64,000 nt of DNA, from NCBI GenBank assembly GCA_963789165.1, contig CAWBJP010000011.1:1-64000 (forward strand), read 5' to 3'. The number at the start of each line of letters is the position of its first letter. The stretch's first letter is position 1. Positions 16,906 to 26,693 of the stretch are shown one piece after another. The position numbers and the translations under genes were made by a program. Source of the DNA: CAWBJP01 sp963789165 (GTDB taxonomy: Bacteria; Actinomycetota; Acidimicrobiia; IMCC26256; BP-133). Under the pieces are notes generated by a model, which saw only the letters and a list, made by a program, of their open reading frames with translations, was not told the DNA's origin and did not search any database.

Positions 16906-19800
16906 CTACGTTTTGTCCGGTTGGGACGTATTTGGGCCGGGATCCGGAGGCGGACCGGGACCGGCCGAATCGGCCCTCGGGAGGGCGTCGGCCCAGGCGC
17001 GGTCGAGGCGGGCCAGCTCCCGGCGGGAGGCGACGCCGAGCTTGCGGTAGATCTGGCGCAGGTTGCTCTCGACGGTCTTCACGCTCATGAACAGGGCGGT
17101 GGCCACCTCCCGGTTCGTCCAGCCGGCGGCGACGAGGGAGGCGACGCGCTCCTCGGTGGCGGTCAGGGCGTGGGGGGCGGCCGGCCGGCCGCCGATGCGC
17201 AGCAACTCCCCGCGGGTGCGCTCCGCCCACAGGCGGGCTCCCAGAGACTCGAAGACGGCCAGCGCCGCCTCGAGCGCCTCGCGCGCGGCCCGCTTCTGCC
17301 GGGCCCGCCGCCGGATCGTGCCCTCGACGAGCAGGGAGCGGCCCCGGTCGAAGGGCTGGCCCAGCGCGGCCAGTTCCTTCTGCGACCGGTCCAGGTCGGA
17401 CAGGGCGCCCGCCCAGTCGCCCCGAGCCGCCCGCAGCAGGCCACGGCACCGGGCGGCGGCGGCCAGCGCCCACGCCCTCCCGGTGACGGTGGCCTGCTCG
17501 GTCAGCCCGTCGAGGAGCGCCTCCGCCTCGTCGACGTGGCCGAGGGCGAGATGGGCTTCGATCTCGTCGGGCAGACAGCGGACGACGCCGGGATCGGCCA
17601 GGCCCATGGCTTCCAGCGCCTCCCGGACGGGAACGAGATGGGCCAGGGCTCCGTGGTGGTCGCCCTGGGTCAGGGCGAGGAAGCCGAGCACGGACCGGCA
17701 GAGGACGGCGGCGGTGACCGTGCCCGTCTCCTCCGAGGCGGCCAGACCCTCGGTGGCGTCGCGCCGCGCATCGTCCACCTCACCCCGGTGGGCCGCCACC
17801 AGGGCCCGGGAGTAGAGCACGTAGCCCCGGACTCCCCGCTGCCCGGTCCGCTCCACCGATTCGCAGGCCGTTGCGGCCAGGTCCGTCGCCAGGTCCCAGT
17901 GGCCGGCCCAGCACTCCAGCTCACTCATCTGGTAGAGGAGCCAGGGCCGCCAGCTCTCCTCGCCCAGGCCGGTGCGGTGGGAAGCCAGCGCGTAGCGGGC
18001 ACGGGCGGCGTCGAGGTCGCCGGACCACTTGAGGATTGCCGCCGGGATGTGGGGGAGGTGGAGGTAGCCAGGGTGCGGCGCGACCGTTTCTCGCGCCGCC
18101 GACTCCTCGATGCCGATGGCCCGCTCGAGGAGATCGGCTCGGACTCCGCGGCCGAGGAGGAAATCACAAAGGGCCACGCTGACCAAGGGAGCGAGGAGTA
18201 CGAGGGGAGGGACCTCGACCGGCCCGCCGGCCAGATCCAGGGCGGCGGCCGCCCGCTCGGCGGCGGCGGGGATGTCGCCGGCCAGAAGCCGGGCGAAGGC
18301 CAGGTCGCAGAGCAGCTCGATGCGGAGCGGCCGATCGTCACCGGCTTCAGCCAGCGCCCCGGCGAAGAGGCTCTCGGCGGCCGGGAAGCCCACCGCCTGG
18401 GCCCGGACGTCTCCCAGCCGGTGCAGGGCCCGGGCCCGGACCGGCCCTGGGGGGGCCGAGCCGACAACTTCGTCGAGCAGCTGGCGGGCACGGACCATGT
18501 GGCCCGCGGCGAAGTGGAGGTCGGCCGCGTCGAAGCGGCGGCGGAGGAGGGCGTCGCCGGCCCCGGTGGGCGTGCACCCGAGGGCCTGGTCGGCCAGGGC
18601 GGCGGCCACCTCGGGGGCACCCCGGGCCCGGGCGCGCTGGGCGGCGACGTCGAGGGCGGCGGCGACGGTTTCATCAGGCCGGCGCGCCGCCCGGGCGAGG
18701 TGGTGGGCCCGCTCCTCAGGGTCCGTCACCCTGGCCGCCAGCCGGGCGTGGAGCTCACGGCGCCGCTCGGGAGACATCTCGTCGTAGATCACCGCCGCCA
18801 CCAGCGGATGGGCGAGCTTGACCCGCTCCCCGTCCAGCGCCACCAGCCCGGCCCGGAGCAGCTCGGCCAGGCCGTCCGACCGGCCGTCGGGACCCGCCCC
18901 TGCGGTATCGACCAGCGCCCGCGTGGGACTGGACAGGACCGAGGCGGTCAGGAGGGCGTGGCGGGCTTCAGGGCTGAGATCGGCGAGACGGTCCCCCAGG
19001 GCCATCCGCAGCGGGGCCGACAGGGGCAGGGGCTCTCCCGGCTGGAGGGGAGTGTCACGGCGCAGGATCGCCGACCCCAGCTCGAGGGCGAAGAACGGGT
19101 TGCCGTCGGCGGCGGCGCACAACCGGGCGAGAACCTCGGGGGCGAGGCCGGCCGCCAGTCGCGCCTCCAGGATCGCCTGCAACGGAGCCGGCGCCAGCGG
19201 TCCGATCTCGAGGTGGGTCACGCGGTCCTCGTCGAGGGCCCGGTCGAGACCGAGCGGGAGCGGAAAGGCGCGGTCCGTCCGCACCGCCACGAGCACCCCG
19301 ACGGGCCGTGACCCGAGCCGGCGGACGGCGAAGGAGAGGGCCCGGGCGGAGGCGGGATCGAGCCAGTGGGCGTCGTCCACCGCCAGCAGTACCGGGCCGG
19401 CCTCGGCGGCGGTGACAAGAAGGTGGCGGACCGCGGTGGCCACGGCCCGGGGCTCGAGCGCGTGGCCGCTCGGCTCGGCCCGCAGGAGGGCGACGTCGAA
19501 AGCGCGCCGGGGTGCGCCGGTCAAGGTCGAAACTGCGTCGTCACCGACGGCGCCGAGCAGGTCGGCCAGAGCGGCGTAGGGGTCGTTGGCCTCAACCGGG
19601 GCCGGGTCGGCGGCCAGCACCTGATAGGAGCGACGCCGGGCGGTGCCCACGGTCTCGTCCCACAGGGTGGTCTTCCCCGCCCCTGTGTCGCCACTGATGA
19701 CCAGGGCGGCCGGCCCGCCGGCGAGATCACGGACGAAGCGCCGGAGGATGGCGACCTCCTCATCCCGCCCGACGATCGGAGGTCGCCCCTTCCTGCCCAC
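16906..19800 (-). CDS. Large ATP-binding LuxR-family (LAL-type) transcriptional regulator
   Basis: This 964-residue protein has an N-terminal AAA-type ATPase with Walker A GDTGAGKTT (about 37-45) and Walker B LLAVDDAHWLD. A long helical, TPR-like middle region follows, then a C-terminal LuxR helix-turn-helix (about 890-945; TNREVATALFMSVKTVESNLRQIYRKLG reads as the typical recognition region, split here by eye). Such LAL regulators activate transcription when an inducer binds. It lies directly upstream of the copper radical oxidase gene on the same strand, making that gene a candidate target, and it is divergent from the DJ-1-like gene with about 90 bases between them. Confidence 0.9.
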   Translation of the reverse strand: MGRKGRPPIVGRDEEVAILRRFVRDLAGGPAALVISGDTGAGKTTLWDETVGTARRRSYQVLAADPAPVEANDPYAALADLLGAVGDDAVSTLTGAPRRAFDVALLRAEPSGHALEPRAVATAVRHLLVTAAEAGPVLLAVDDAHWLDPASARALSFAVRRLGSRPVGVLVAVRTDRAFPLPLGLDRALDEDRVTHLEIGPLAPAPLQAILEARLAAGLAPEVLARLCAAADGNPFFALELGSAILRRDTPLQPGEPLPLSAPLRMALGDRLADLSPEARHALLTASVLSSPTRALVDTAGAGPDGRSDGLAELLRAGLVALDGERVKLAHPLVAAVIYDEMSPERRRELHARLAARVTDPEERAHHLARAARRPDETVAAALDVAAQRARARGAPEVAAALADQALGCTPTGAGDALLRRRFDAADLHFAAGHMVRARQLLDEVVGSAPPGPVRARALHRLGDVRAQAVGFPAAESLFAGALAEAGDDRPLRIELLCDLAFARLLAGDIPAAAERAAAALDLAGGPVEVPPLVLLAPLVSVALCDFLLGRGVRADLLERAIGIEESAARETVAPHPGYLHLPHIPAAILKWSGDLDAARARYALASHRTGLGEESWRPWLLYQMSELECWAGHWDLATDLAATACESVERTGQRGVRGYVLYSRALVAAHRGEVDDARRDATEGLAASEETGTVTAAVLCRSVLGFLALTQGDHHGALAHLVPVREALEAMGLADPGVVRCLPDEIEAHLALGHVDEAEALLDGLTEQATVTGRAWALAAAARCRGLLRAARGDWAGALSDLDRSQKELAALGQPFDRGRSLLVEGTIRRRARQKRAAREALEAALAVFESLGARLWAERTRGELLRIGGRPAAPHALTATEERVASLVAAGWTNREVATALFMSVKTVESNLRQIYRKLGVASRRELARLDRAWADALPRADSAGPGPPPDPGPNTSQPDKT

Positions 19801-19890
19801 CGGGCCCCCTCTGCACGGCGATTGGGTGTTCGACCCACCCTACCTGGGGTACGCGAGGAGGAAGACGGACCGACGACCGAGGAGGACGAG

Positions 19891-20442
19891 ATGGAACTCA
19901 AGGGCAAGCGCATCGCCTTCCTGATGGCCAACGACGGCGTGGAGCAGGTGGAGCTGACCGAACCCTGGAAGGCCGTGGAGGACGCCGGCGGTCAGCCGGT
20001 TCTCGTCGCCCCCGAAGCCGGCCGGATCCAGGCCTTCAACCACCTCGACCGGGCCGACACGTTTCCGGTGGACGAGACGCTGGCCGAGGCCGACCCCCAG
20101 ACCTTCGACGGTCTGATGCTTCCTGGTGGAGTGGCCAACCCCGACCACCTCCGGACGATCCCTGAGGCCGTCGATTTCGTGCAGTCGTTCTTTGCCTCGG
20201 GGAAGACGGTGGCGGCCATCTGCCACGCCCCGTGGATGCTGGTGGAGGCGGGTCAGGCGAAGGGACGGACGCTCACGTCATGGCCGAGCCTCAGGACCGA
20301 CATCCGCAACGCCGGAGGCACCTGGGTCGACGAGGAGGTTCACACCGACAACGGGATCGTCACCAGCCGCAAGCCCGACGACCTGCCCGCCTTCTGCAAG
20401 AAGATGATCGAGGAGTTCGCCGAAGGGCGTCACGCACGCTGA
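19891..20442 (+). CDS. DJ-1/PfpI family protein
   Basis: A 183-residue single-domain protein of the PfpI/YhbO group. The nucleophile elbow AAICHAPWML places Cys111 followed by His112; GLMLPGG and an early Glu in VELTEPW complete the usual pocket. Members act as deglycases, chaperones or hydrolases in stress; the exact activity is not readable. The ATG has a purine-rich AGGAGGACGAG ribosome site. It is divergent from the LAL regulator. Confidence 0.9.
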   Translation: MELKGKRIAFLMANDGVEQVELTEPWKAVEDAGGQPVLVAPEAGRIQAFNHLDRADTFPVDETLAEADPQTFDGLMLPGGVANPDHLRTIPEAVDFVQSFFASGKTVAAICHAPWMLVEAGQAKGRTLTSWPSLRTDIRNAGGTWVDEEVHTDNGIVTSRKPDDLPAFCKKMIEEFAEGRHAR

Positions 20443-20466
20443 CGAGCGGCGTGCCAGCATGGCCGG

Positions 20467-20865
20467 GTGAGCGTCGAGGATGACGTACTCGAAGCCAACC
20501 GCAGCTTCTATGCCGCCTTCGAGGCCCGGGATCTGGACGCTATGGGCGAGGTGTGGGAGCGCAGTGAGCGGGCCACCGTGACCCATCCGGGGTGGCCGAC
20601 ACTGCGCTCCTGGCCCACGGTGGCCGAGTCCTGGCGGCGCATCTTCGCCAACACCCCCTACATCCAGTTCTTCCTCACGGAGGAGGAAGTGGTGGTGGCG
20701 GGTGACGCGGCCTGGGTCACCCTCTACGAGAACATCCTCCAGGAGCGGAGTGGTTCCGAAGGCGCGGCTCTGGGTGACTCCCGGGTGGCGACCACCAACG
20801 TGTTCCTACGGGGCGACGGAGGCTGGAGGATGGTCGTCCACCACGGGTCACCGGTGGCCGGGTGA
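20467..20865 (+). CDS. SnoaL/NTF2-like protein
   Basis: A 132-residue alpha+beta protein with the NTF2-like pattern: N-terminal helix with FYAAFEARDLDAM, a central ESWRRIF segment and C-terminal strands ending WRMVVHHGSP. The family includes small isomerases, hydrolases and binding proteins; no function can be assigned. GTG start, 24 bases after the DJ-1 gene, so probably co-transcribed. It converges on the ABC exporter gene 4 bases away. Confidence 0.8.
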   Translation: MSVEDDVLEANRSFYAAFEARDLDAMGEVWERSERATVTHPGWPTLRSWPTVAESWRRIFANTPYIQFFLTEEEVVVAGDAAWVTLYENILQERSGSEGAALGDSRVATTNVFLRGDGGWRMVVHHGSPVAG

Positions 20866-20869
20866 GGGA

Positions 20870-22777
20870 TCAGCCGGCGGCGTCGGAGGCGTCCGCGGCG
20901 GCCGCGAACTGGGTGGCGAAGAGCTCGGCGTAGAGGCCCCGGGCCCGGAGCAGCTCCGGGTGGGTGCCCCGCTCGACGATGCGGCCGCGGTCGAGAACCA
21001 GGATCTGGTCGGCGGCGGCGATGGTCGAGAGCCGGTGGGCGATCACCACCGCCGTTCGGTCTTTGAGGGCCTCGCCCAGGGCGCCCTGGATGGCAGCCTC
21101 GTTCTCTGAGTCGAGGTGGCTGGTGGCCTCGTCGAGGACGACCACGGCCGGGGCCTTGAGGAGCAGGCGGGCGATGGACAGGCGCTGCTTCTCGCCTCCG
21201 GACAGGCGGTAGCCCCGCTCGCCCACCACGGTGTCGTAGCCCTCGGGAAGGGCGGCGATGACGTCGTGGATGCGGGCCGCCCGGCAGGCTGTCACGAGGT
21301 CGTCGTCCGTGGCCTCGGGCCGGGCGTAGCGCAGGTTGGCCGCCACCGTGTCGTGGAACATGTGGGGGTCCTGACTGACCACGCCGATGGCTTCCGCCAG
21401 GCTCTCCAGGGTGATGTCGCGCACGTCGAATCCGTCGATCCGCACCGCACCCGAGGTGACGTCGTAGAGGCGGGGCACAAGTGAGGCCAGGGTCGTCTTG
21501 CCCGCCCCCGACGGGCCGACCAGGGCGACCACCGTGCCGGGATCGGCCGTGAAGGAAACTCCCCGCAGGATGGGCTCGGAGGGCTCGTGGCGCCGGTCCC
21601 GGGTCCCTTCGCCCTCGAGCGACTCGATGGACACGGTGGCGGCCGAGGGGTAGCGGAACCACACGTCGTCCACGTCGATCCGACCTGTGATGTGGGGGGC
21701 ACCCCCCGCCCCGGGGGGCGGCGCCGGGAGGGGCTGGGCGCCGGGAGCGTCGGCCACCGCCGGTTGGGTGTCCAGGACCTCGAAGACGCGCTCGAAGCTG
21801 ACCAGGGCGGTGAGGAGGTCGACGCGGGCGCCGGCCAGGTCGGTGAGCGGCGAGTAGAGCCGGGCCACGTAGGCGGCCAGGGCGGTGAGAGTGCCGATCT
21901 GCATGGCCCCCGAGGCCAGCTCCCGGCCGCCGACCCAGTACACGGCGGCGGTGCCGACGGCCCCCACGAGCGCCAGGCTGCCGTAGTAGAGGCGGCTGGT
22001 GATGGCCAGCTTGATGCCCGAGGCGCGCACCGCGTCGGCCCGCTCGGCGAACTCCGCCGCCTCGGCCCGGGGTCGCCCGAAGAGCTTGACGAGCAGGGCG
22101 CCGGCCACGTTGAAGCGCTCGGCCAGATTCGATGACATGTGGGCGTTGCTGACCATGCGGGTCCGGGACAAGGCGGCCAGACGTTTGGCCATGCGGCGGT
22201 CGAGCACGACGAAGCCGGGGATGACCAGGAGAGCCAGCAGGGTCACCTTCCAGCTGAGGATGAGCATGGCCGTCAAGGTGGTGATCAGGGTGAAGACGTC
22301 GGAGGTGACGGTGGCCAGGGTCCCCACCACCTGCTGGGCTCCGAGCACGTCGTTGGACAGGCGGGAGAGGAGCGAGCCGGTCTGGGTGTGGGTGAAGAAC
22401 GCCACCGGCATGCGCTGGACGTGCTCGAACAGGGCGACACGCAGGTCGTAGATGAGGCCCTCGCCGATGCGGGAGCCGAGCCAGCGGTTGAGGAGCCCGA
22501 AGCCGGTGGTGAGGAGGGCCACGGACACGGCCGCCGCCACCAGCCAGTTGATGGCACCGGCGGTGAGGGTGCCGGCGTCGGCGCGATCGACGAGCGCTTT
22601 GAGCACCAACGGGGGGAGCACGAGGGCCAGGGACGTGGCGGCCAGGGCGGCCAGGTGGAGGACGAGCAGCCCCCGGTAGGGGCGGGCGAAGCGGATCGCC
22701 CGGCGCAGGGTCGCCCGGTCCACGCCGCGTTCAAGGTCGGCGGCGGTCAGATCAGAGGGAGGGCGCCAGCGGCTCAT
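20870..22777 (-). CDS. ABC exporter, fused membrane and ATPase domains
   Basis: A 635-residue half-transporter with six membrane helices (about 30-330) followed by an ATPase: Walker A GPSGAGKTT (421-429), Q-loop in VVSQDPHMF, signature LSGGEKQRL, Walker B VVVLDEATSHLDSE and a conserved IAHRLST switch histidine. It should act as a homodimer or with a partner in export of lipid, drug or peptide; the substrate is unknown. A proline-rich insert (about 345-362) precedes the ATPase. ATG 22777 was chosen because upstream sequence in the same frame is out of family. Confidence 0.93.
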   Translation of the reverse strand: MSRWRPPSDLTAADLERGVDRATLRRAIRFARPYRGLLVLHLAALAATSLALVLPPLVLKALVDRADAGTLTAGAINWLVAAAVSVALLTTGFGLLNRWLGSRIGEGLIYDLRVALFEHVQRMPVAFFTHTQTGSLLSRLSNDVLGAQQVVGTLATVTSDVFTLITTLTAMLILSWKVTLLALLVIPGFVVLDRRMAKRLAALSRTRMVSNAHMSSNLAERFNVAGALLVKLFGRPRAEAAEFAERADAVRASGIKLAITSRLYYGSLALVGAVGTAAVYWVGGRELASGAMQIGTLTALAAYVARLYSPLTDLAGARVDLLTALVSFERVFEVLDTQPAVADAPGAQPLPAPPPGAGGAPHITGRIDVDDVWFRYPSAATVSIESLEGEGTRDRRHEPSEPILRGVSFTADPGTVVALVGPSGAGKTTLASLVPRLYDVTSGAVRIDGFDVRDITLESLAEAIGVVSQDPHMFHDTVAANLRYARPEATDDDLVTACRAARIHDVIAALPEGYDTVVGERGYRLSGGEKQRLSIARLLLKAPAVVVLDEATSHLDSENEAAIQGALGEALKDRTAVVIAHRLSTIAAADQILVLDRGRIVERGTHPELLRARGLYAELFATQFAAAADASDAAG

Positions 22778-22928
22778 GTGGCTCGTGCAACGGGTGGGCG
22801 ACCCCCTGGATTCCCCCGGCTGGGGGCAAAGGCGCTGGGCTGCCCGGTGGGCCCCGGGCCCGCTCGCAGACGGACCCGAAGCCCCGGGCAGTTTCCCAGC
22901 GTGACGAGGATATCGCTCTTCGTGAGCG

Positions 22929-24005
22929 TTAGGAAGTCGCGACCAATCGACCGGACCGATCCGCCACCGGAATGTGGTCGGTCTCGGTGGCCGGAATCGA
23001 GACCACGGCGGTCTTCGTGCCGGCCCGGCGTTCGTAGACCACCACGTTGACGACGGCGGAGTAGACGACCAGCCGTCCGAAGAACGCCAGCCAGGCGAGG
23101 ACGGCGAAGACGACGCCCAGCGAGCCGTAGAGCGCCGACGACGACGCCACCATCTTGGGGACGTAATAGGCGCCGACCAGCTTGAGGATCTCGAGCCCGA
23201 CGGCGCCGACGAGGGCACCGGGGACCAGATCCCGCCAGGGCACGGCCTTGTTGGGCAGGACCCGGGCCGTCCACAGCCACAGGAGGAAGCTGACGCCGAA
23301 GCCGACCACGATGCCGAGGGGGGCGACCGGACCCGGCAGCCAGCGCAGGACGGTGGTGACGGCAGCGGAGGCGACGAAGAGCAGGGCGGCGCCGACCAGC
23401 CAGGCCAGGCCGACGGCCTTGTCCTTGAGGCCCCGGTCGTTCACCTGCCACGCCGAGTTGTAGATGTACTGGAGGGCGCCGACGAGACCGAGCCCGGACC
23501 ACAACAGGCCGGCGAGACCGACGACGCTGGCCGCCTGCCGGCTGTCCTCGGCGGCATGGATGGTGTCGGTGAGCATCTCCGCCGCCTGGCCCGTGAGACC
23601 CAGATCGGTGACGATCTTCTGGGCCAGGTCGGTGTCGGAGCCGGCGGCGACGTACCCGAGCACCGCCACGCCGACGAGCATGAGCGGGAAGAGCGACAGG
23701 AAGGCGTTGAAGGTGAAGGCGGCGGCCAGGAAGTTGCCGCCCACCTCGCCGAAGCGGCGCTGGACGGCGGCGATCGGCTTCAGCCAGGTGAACCGCTGGG
23801 CCAGACGGTCCAGCAGCCCGCCCTGCGTCGCCTGGTCCGGATCGGGCAGCTGCTCCTCCCGCTCGCATCCGTTCTCATGGCGCCGGTCGAGGATCGAGTG
23901 GACGGCCGCCGTGCCCAGCACCACGGTGCTCCCCAACGGAACCACGACCCGGTCCACCAACCCACGCTTCTTCTGCTTCTTCTTGCCGCTTGCTCCCATG
24001 GCCAT
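22929..24005 (-). CDS. YihY/BrkB-family inner membrane protein
   Basis: 358 residues with a basic N-terminus (KKKQKKR), one early hydrophobic stretch and the YihY core of six membrane segments, including NFLAAAFTFNAFLSLFPLMLV and a long LYGSLGVVFAVLAWLAFFGRLVVYSAVVNVV run (given here only in outline). The family is widespread; its biochemical role is unsettled and it is not an RNase. ATG 24005 has GAGGG six bases upstream. It is divergent from the CobA-HemD gene with a 16-base gap. Confidence 0.85.
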   Translation of the reverse strand: MAMGASGKKKQKKRGLVDRVVVPLGSTVVLGTAAVHSILDRRHENGCEREEQLPDPDQATQGGLLDRLAQRFTWLKPIAAVQRRFGEVGGNFLAAAFTFNAFLSLFPLMLVGVAVLGYVAAGSDTDLAQKIVTDLGLTGQAAEMLTDTIHAAEDSRQAASVVGLAGLLWSGLGLVGALQYIYNSAWQVNDRGLKDKAVGLAWLVGAALLFVASAAVTTVLRWLPGPVAPLGIVVGFGVSFLLWLWTARVLPNKAVPWRDLVPGALVGAVGLEILKLVGAYYVPKMVASSSALYGSLGVVFAVLAWLAFFGRLVVYSAVVNVVVYERRAGTKTAVVSIPATETDHIPVADRSGRLVATS

Positions 24006-24021
24006 CGCATACCCTCGAACG

Positions 24022-25494
24022 GTGACCGTCTACCTCGTGGGGGCCGGGCCAGGAGACCCGGGGCTGCTCACCGTGCGGGGCGCCGAGGTCCTCCGGCGAG
24101 CCGAGGTGGTCGTCTACGACCGCCTCTCGGTGGCCACGCTGCTGGACCTGGCCCCGGCGGTGGCGGAGCGGATCAGCGTCGGCAAGGCGCCGGGGCAGGC
24201 CAGCTGGGCCCAGGATGACATCAACGCCCTGCTCGTCGAGCGGGGCAAGGCGGGCCAGGAGGTGGTCCGGCTCAAGGGCGGCGACCCCTTCGTCTTCGCC
24301 CGGGGTGGCGAGGAGGCCGCCGCCCTCCTCGACGCGGGGGTGCCCTTCGAGGTGGTGCCGGGCATCTCGTCGGCGCTGGCCGTTCCCGCCTACGCGGGGG
24401 TCCCGATGACGCAGCGGGGCATCTCCACGTCGTTCACGGTCGTGACCGGCCGGGAGGGGGCTGACTTTCCCAAGCGCACCGACTGGGAGGCGATCGCCCG
24501 GGTCGGTGGCACCATCGTGGTGCTGATGGGGGTGGCGCAGCGGGGCAAGATCGCCGATCAGCTCATGGCCGGCGGGCTGCCCCCCGACACGCCCGTCGCC
24601 GCCGTGACCTGGGGGACCCGCCCCGAGCAGCGCACGCAGCGCACCACTCTGGGCCGGCTGGGCGCCACCCCCGTCGAGTCGCCCGCCACCATGGTGGTGG
24701 GGGGCGTGGCCGCACTGGACCTGCGCTGGTTCGAGGACAGGCCGCTCTTCGGGCGCACGGTGGTGGTCACCCGGGCCCGGGAGCAGGCCTCCGACCTGGT
24801 GGAGCAGCTCCACCACCTGGGCGCCGCCACGGTGGAGCTGCCTGTCATCGAGATCGGGGACGCCGCCGACGGCGGCGCCGCCCTGACCGCGGCGGCCGGG
24901 GCGGTGGGGGCCTACGACTGGTTGGCGTTCACGTCGGCCAACGCCGTGGAGCGGTTCTTCTCCGCCCTCAGGGGCCTGGGGCAGGACAGCAGGTCCCTGG
25001 CCGGGGTGGCGGTGGCCGCCATCGGACCGGGAACGGCGGCGACCCTGGCCCGGGCCGGGATCCAGGCGGATCTGATGCCCGACCGCTTCGTCGCCGAAGC
25101 CGTGGTGGAGGCGTTTCCTCCCGGGCCCGGCCGGGTGCTGCTCCCCCGGGCGGCCGTGGCCCGCGACGCCCTGCCGGAGGGACTGGCGGCCAAGGGCTGG
25201 ACGGTGGACGTGGTCGAGGCCTACCGCACCGCCCTGGCCCAGCCGTCACCGGCGGCACTGGCGGCCGCCCGCCGGGCGGACGCCGTCACGTTCACGTCGT
25301 CGTCCACGGTCACGAACTACCTGGCGGCGGTGGGGGAGGGACCGCACCCGCCCGTGGTGGCCTGCATCGGGCCGGTGACGGCGGACACGGCGCGGGCCGC
25401 CGGCCTGGCCGTCACCGTGGAGGCCGCCGAGCACACCATCGATGGGTTGGTCGTCTCCCTGGTGGAGGCGTTGGGCTCGACCGACGGCGCCTAA
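24022..25494 (+). CDS. Uroporphyrinogen-III C-methyltransferase / uroporphyrinogen-III synthase fusion (CobA-HemD)
   Basis: A 490-residue bifunctional tetrapyrrole enzyme. The N-terminal SUMT domain (about 1-245) starts VYLVGAGPGDPGLLTVRG and holds VVRLKGGDPFVFARGGEE and VVPGISSALAVPAYAG; it methylates uroporphyrinogen III at C2 and C7 using SAM. The C-terminal HemD domain (about 250-490; FTSANAVERFF, FTSSSTVTNYL) closes hydroxymethylbilane. The fusion makes and commits uroporphyrinogen III toward precorrin-2 (sirohaem, cobalamin). GTG 24022 matches the family start; an in-frame ATG 24 bases earlier is possible. It converges on the prenyl synthase gene with a four-base stop overlap. Confidence 0.93.
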   Translation: MTVYLVGAGPGDPGLLTVRGAEVLRRAEVVVYDRLSVATLLDLAPAVAERISVGKAPGQASWAQDDINALLVERGKAGQEVVRLKGGDPFVFARGGEEAAALLDAGVPFEVVPGISSALAVPAYAGVPMTQRGISTSFTVVTGREGADFPKRTDWEAIARVGGTIVVLMGVAQRGKIADQLMAGGLPPDTPVAAVTWGTRPEQRTQRTTLGRLGATPVESPATMVVGGVAALDLRWFEDRPLFGRTVVVTRAREQASDLVEQLHHLGAATVELPVIEIGDAADGGAALTAAAGAVGAYDWLAFTSANAVERFFSALRGLGQDSRSLAGVAVAAIGPGTAATLARAGIQADLMPDRFVAEAVVEAFPPGPGRVLLPRAAVARDALPEGLAAKGWTVDVVEAYRTALAQPSPAALAAARRADAVTFTSSSTVTNYLAAVGEGPHPPVVACIGPVTADTARAAGLAVTVEAAEHTIDGLVVSLVEALGSTDGA

Positions 25495-26606
25495 CGGTCC
25501 CGGTGAGCCACGTAGTTGGCCAACTCGCCCAGCGCGTAGCGGGCTTCCGGATTGAGGGGAGACTTCTCGAGGCCGCCGAGAGCCTCGGCCAGGAGCGCTT
25601 CCACCCGGAGCTCGGTGTCGGCCCTGGCCCCCGTTTCGACCAGCAGGGCCTGGAGGTCGGCCACCTCCGAATCGGTCAGGTCCTCGGCGCCGACCCGGCC
25701 GAGCAGGGCCCGCCCGGTGGCACCGGCCCGGGCGGTGGCGATGGCCAGTAACGGGGTGGGTTTGCCGTCGCGCAGGTCTTCGCCCACGGGCTTTCCGGTG
25801 ACGGCCGGCTCCCCGAAGGCACCCAGGATGTCGTCGCGCAACTGGAACGCCTCGCCCAGGGGCAGGCCGTAGCCGGACAGCGTCGGGCCGAGGTCGTCGA
25901 GCCGGCCGGCCAGGGCGGCGCCCAGGTGGAGCGGCCGTTCCACGGTGTACTTGCCCGACTTGTAGCAGGCGATGAGGCGGGCCGTGGCTTCGTCGGAGCG
26001 GCTCGCCGCCGTCCCCACCATGTCGAGGTACTGGCCGATGTTGAGCTCGAGCCGGAGCTGGTTGAACACCTCGGCGGCCTCGGCCGGGACCCCGGCCATG
26101 AGGATGTCGGCGTACACGAAGGCCAGGTCACCCACGAGGATGGCGACGCCTTCGCCGAAGCGCCGGGCCTCCCCCCGCCAGCCGGCCATCAGGTGCCGGG
26201 AGGCGAAGTCGAGGTGGACGGTGGTCCGGCCCCGGCGCAGGGGGGAACCGTCCATCACGTCGTCGTGGACCAGAGCGAAGGTGTGGAGGAGCTCCAGAGC
26301 CGCCCCGGCGTCGATCACCGCCGGGTCGTCGGGGTCGCCGCCCGCACCGACGTAGGCCCAGTGGCAGAAGGCCGGCCGCAGCCGTTTGCCGCCGGCCAGG
26401 ACGAAGTCGCACAGGGCGGCGAGGGGCTGGAGGAGGTCGTCGTCAACCATCGACCAGCGCAGCGCCTCGGCATCGAGCAGCGCCTGGATCCGGGTCTCCA
26501 CGGGTGCGACCACCGCGGCCAGGCTGTCGGGCACCGGCGCGCCGGCGGCCAGGGCCGGGCCGTTCATGTTCGCCGGCCCAGCCGGCGGACGGGACGTCGA
26601 GGGCAT
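25491..26606 (-). CDS. Polyprenyl diphosphate synthase (short chain, probably GGPP/FPP)
   Basis: 371 residues with both aspartate-rich motifs: DDVMD at 115-119 and DDILG at 258-262, the GGKRLRP substrate-binding loop near 72, and a YKSGKYTVERP segment. It condenses isopentenyl diphosphate with allylic diphosphates for isoprenoid synthesis. A Phe five residues before the first motif suggests a C15-C20 product; this is inference from known chain-length rules. It is the second gene away from CobA-HemD and convergent with it. Confidence 0.9.
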   Translation of the reverse strand: MPSTSRPPAGPANMNGPALAAGAPVPDSLAAVVAPVETRIQALLDAEALRWSMVDDDLLQPLAALCDFVLAGGKRLRPAFCHWAYVGAGGDPDDPAVIDAGAALELLHTFALVHDDVMDGSPLRRGRTTVHLDFASRHLMAGWRGEARRFGEGVAILVGDLAFVYADILMAGVPAEAAEVFNQLRLELNIGQYLDMVGTAASRSDEATARLIACYKSGKYTVERPLHLGAALAGRLDDLGPTLSGYGLPLGEAFQLRDDILGAFGEPAVTGKPVGEDLRDGKPTPLLAIATARAGATGRALLGRVGAEDLTDSEVADLQALLVETGARADTELRVEALLAEALGGLEKSPLNPEARYALGELANYVAHRDR

Positions 26607-26681
26607 GGCCGGACACCTTACGGCTTGTGTCCGCCGGGGGCGGGCCGGACTGGCGGCCCAGGCATGTTGGCGGTCGGGCCA

Positions 26682-26687
26682 TATTCT
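26682..26687 (+). promoter_or_regulatory. Candidate -10 box for a leaderless transcript
   Basis: TATTCT lies 6 bases before the GTG-GTG pair at 26691/26694. A transcript started 7 bases after it would begin at or next to the start codon, as in the leaderless mRNAs common in actinobacteria. No clear -35 is seen. Confidence 0.4.
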
Positions 26688-26693
26688 GGGGTG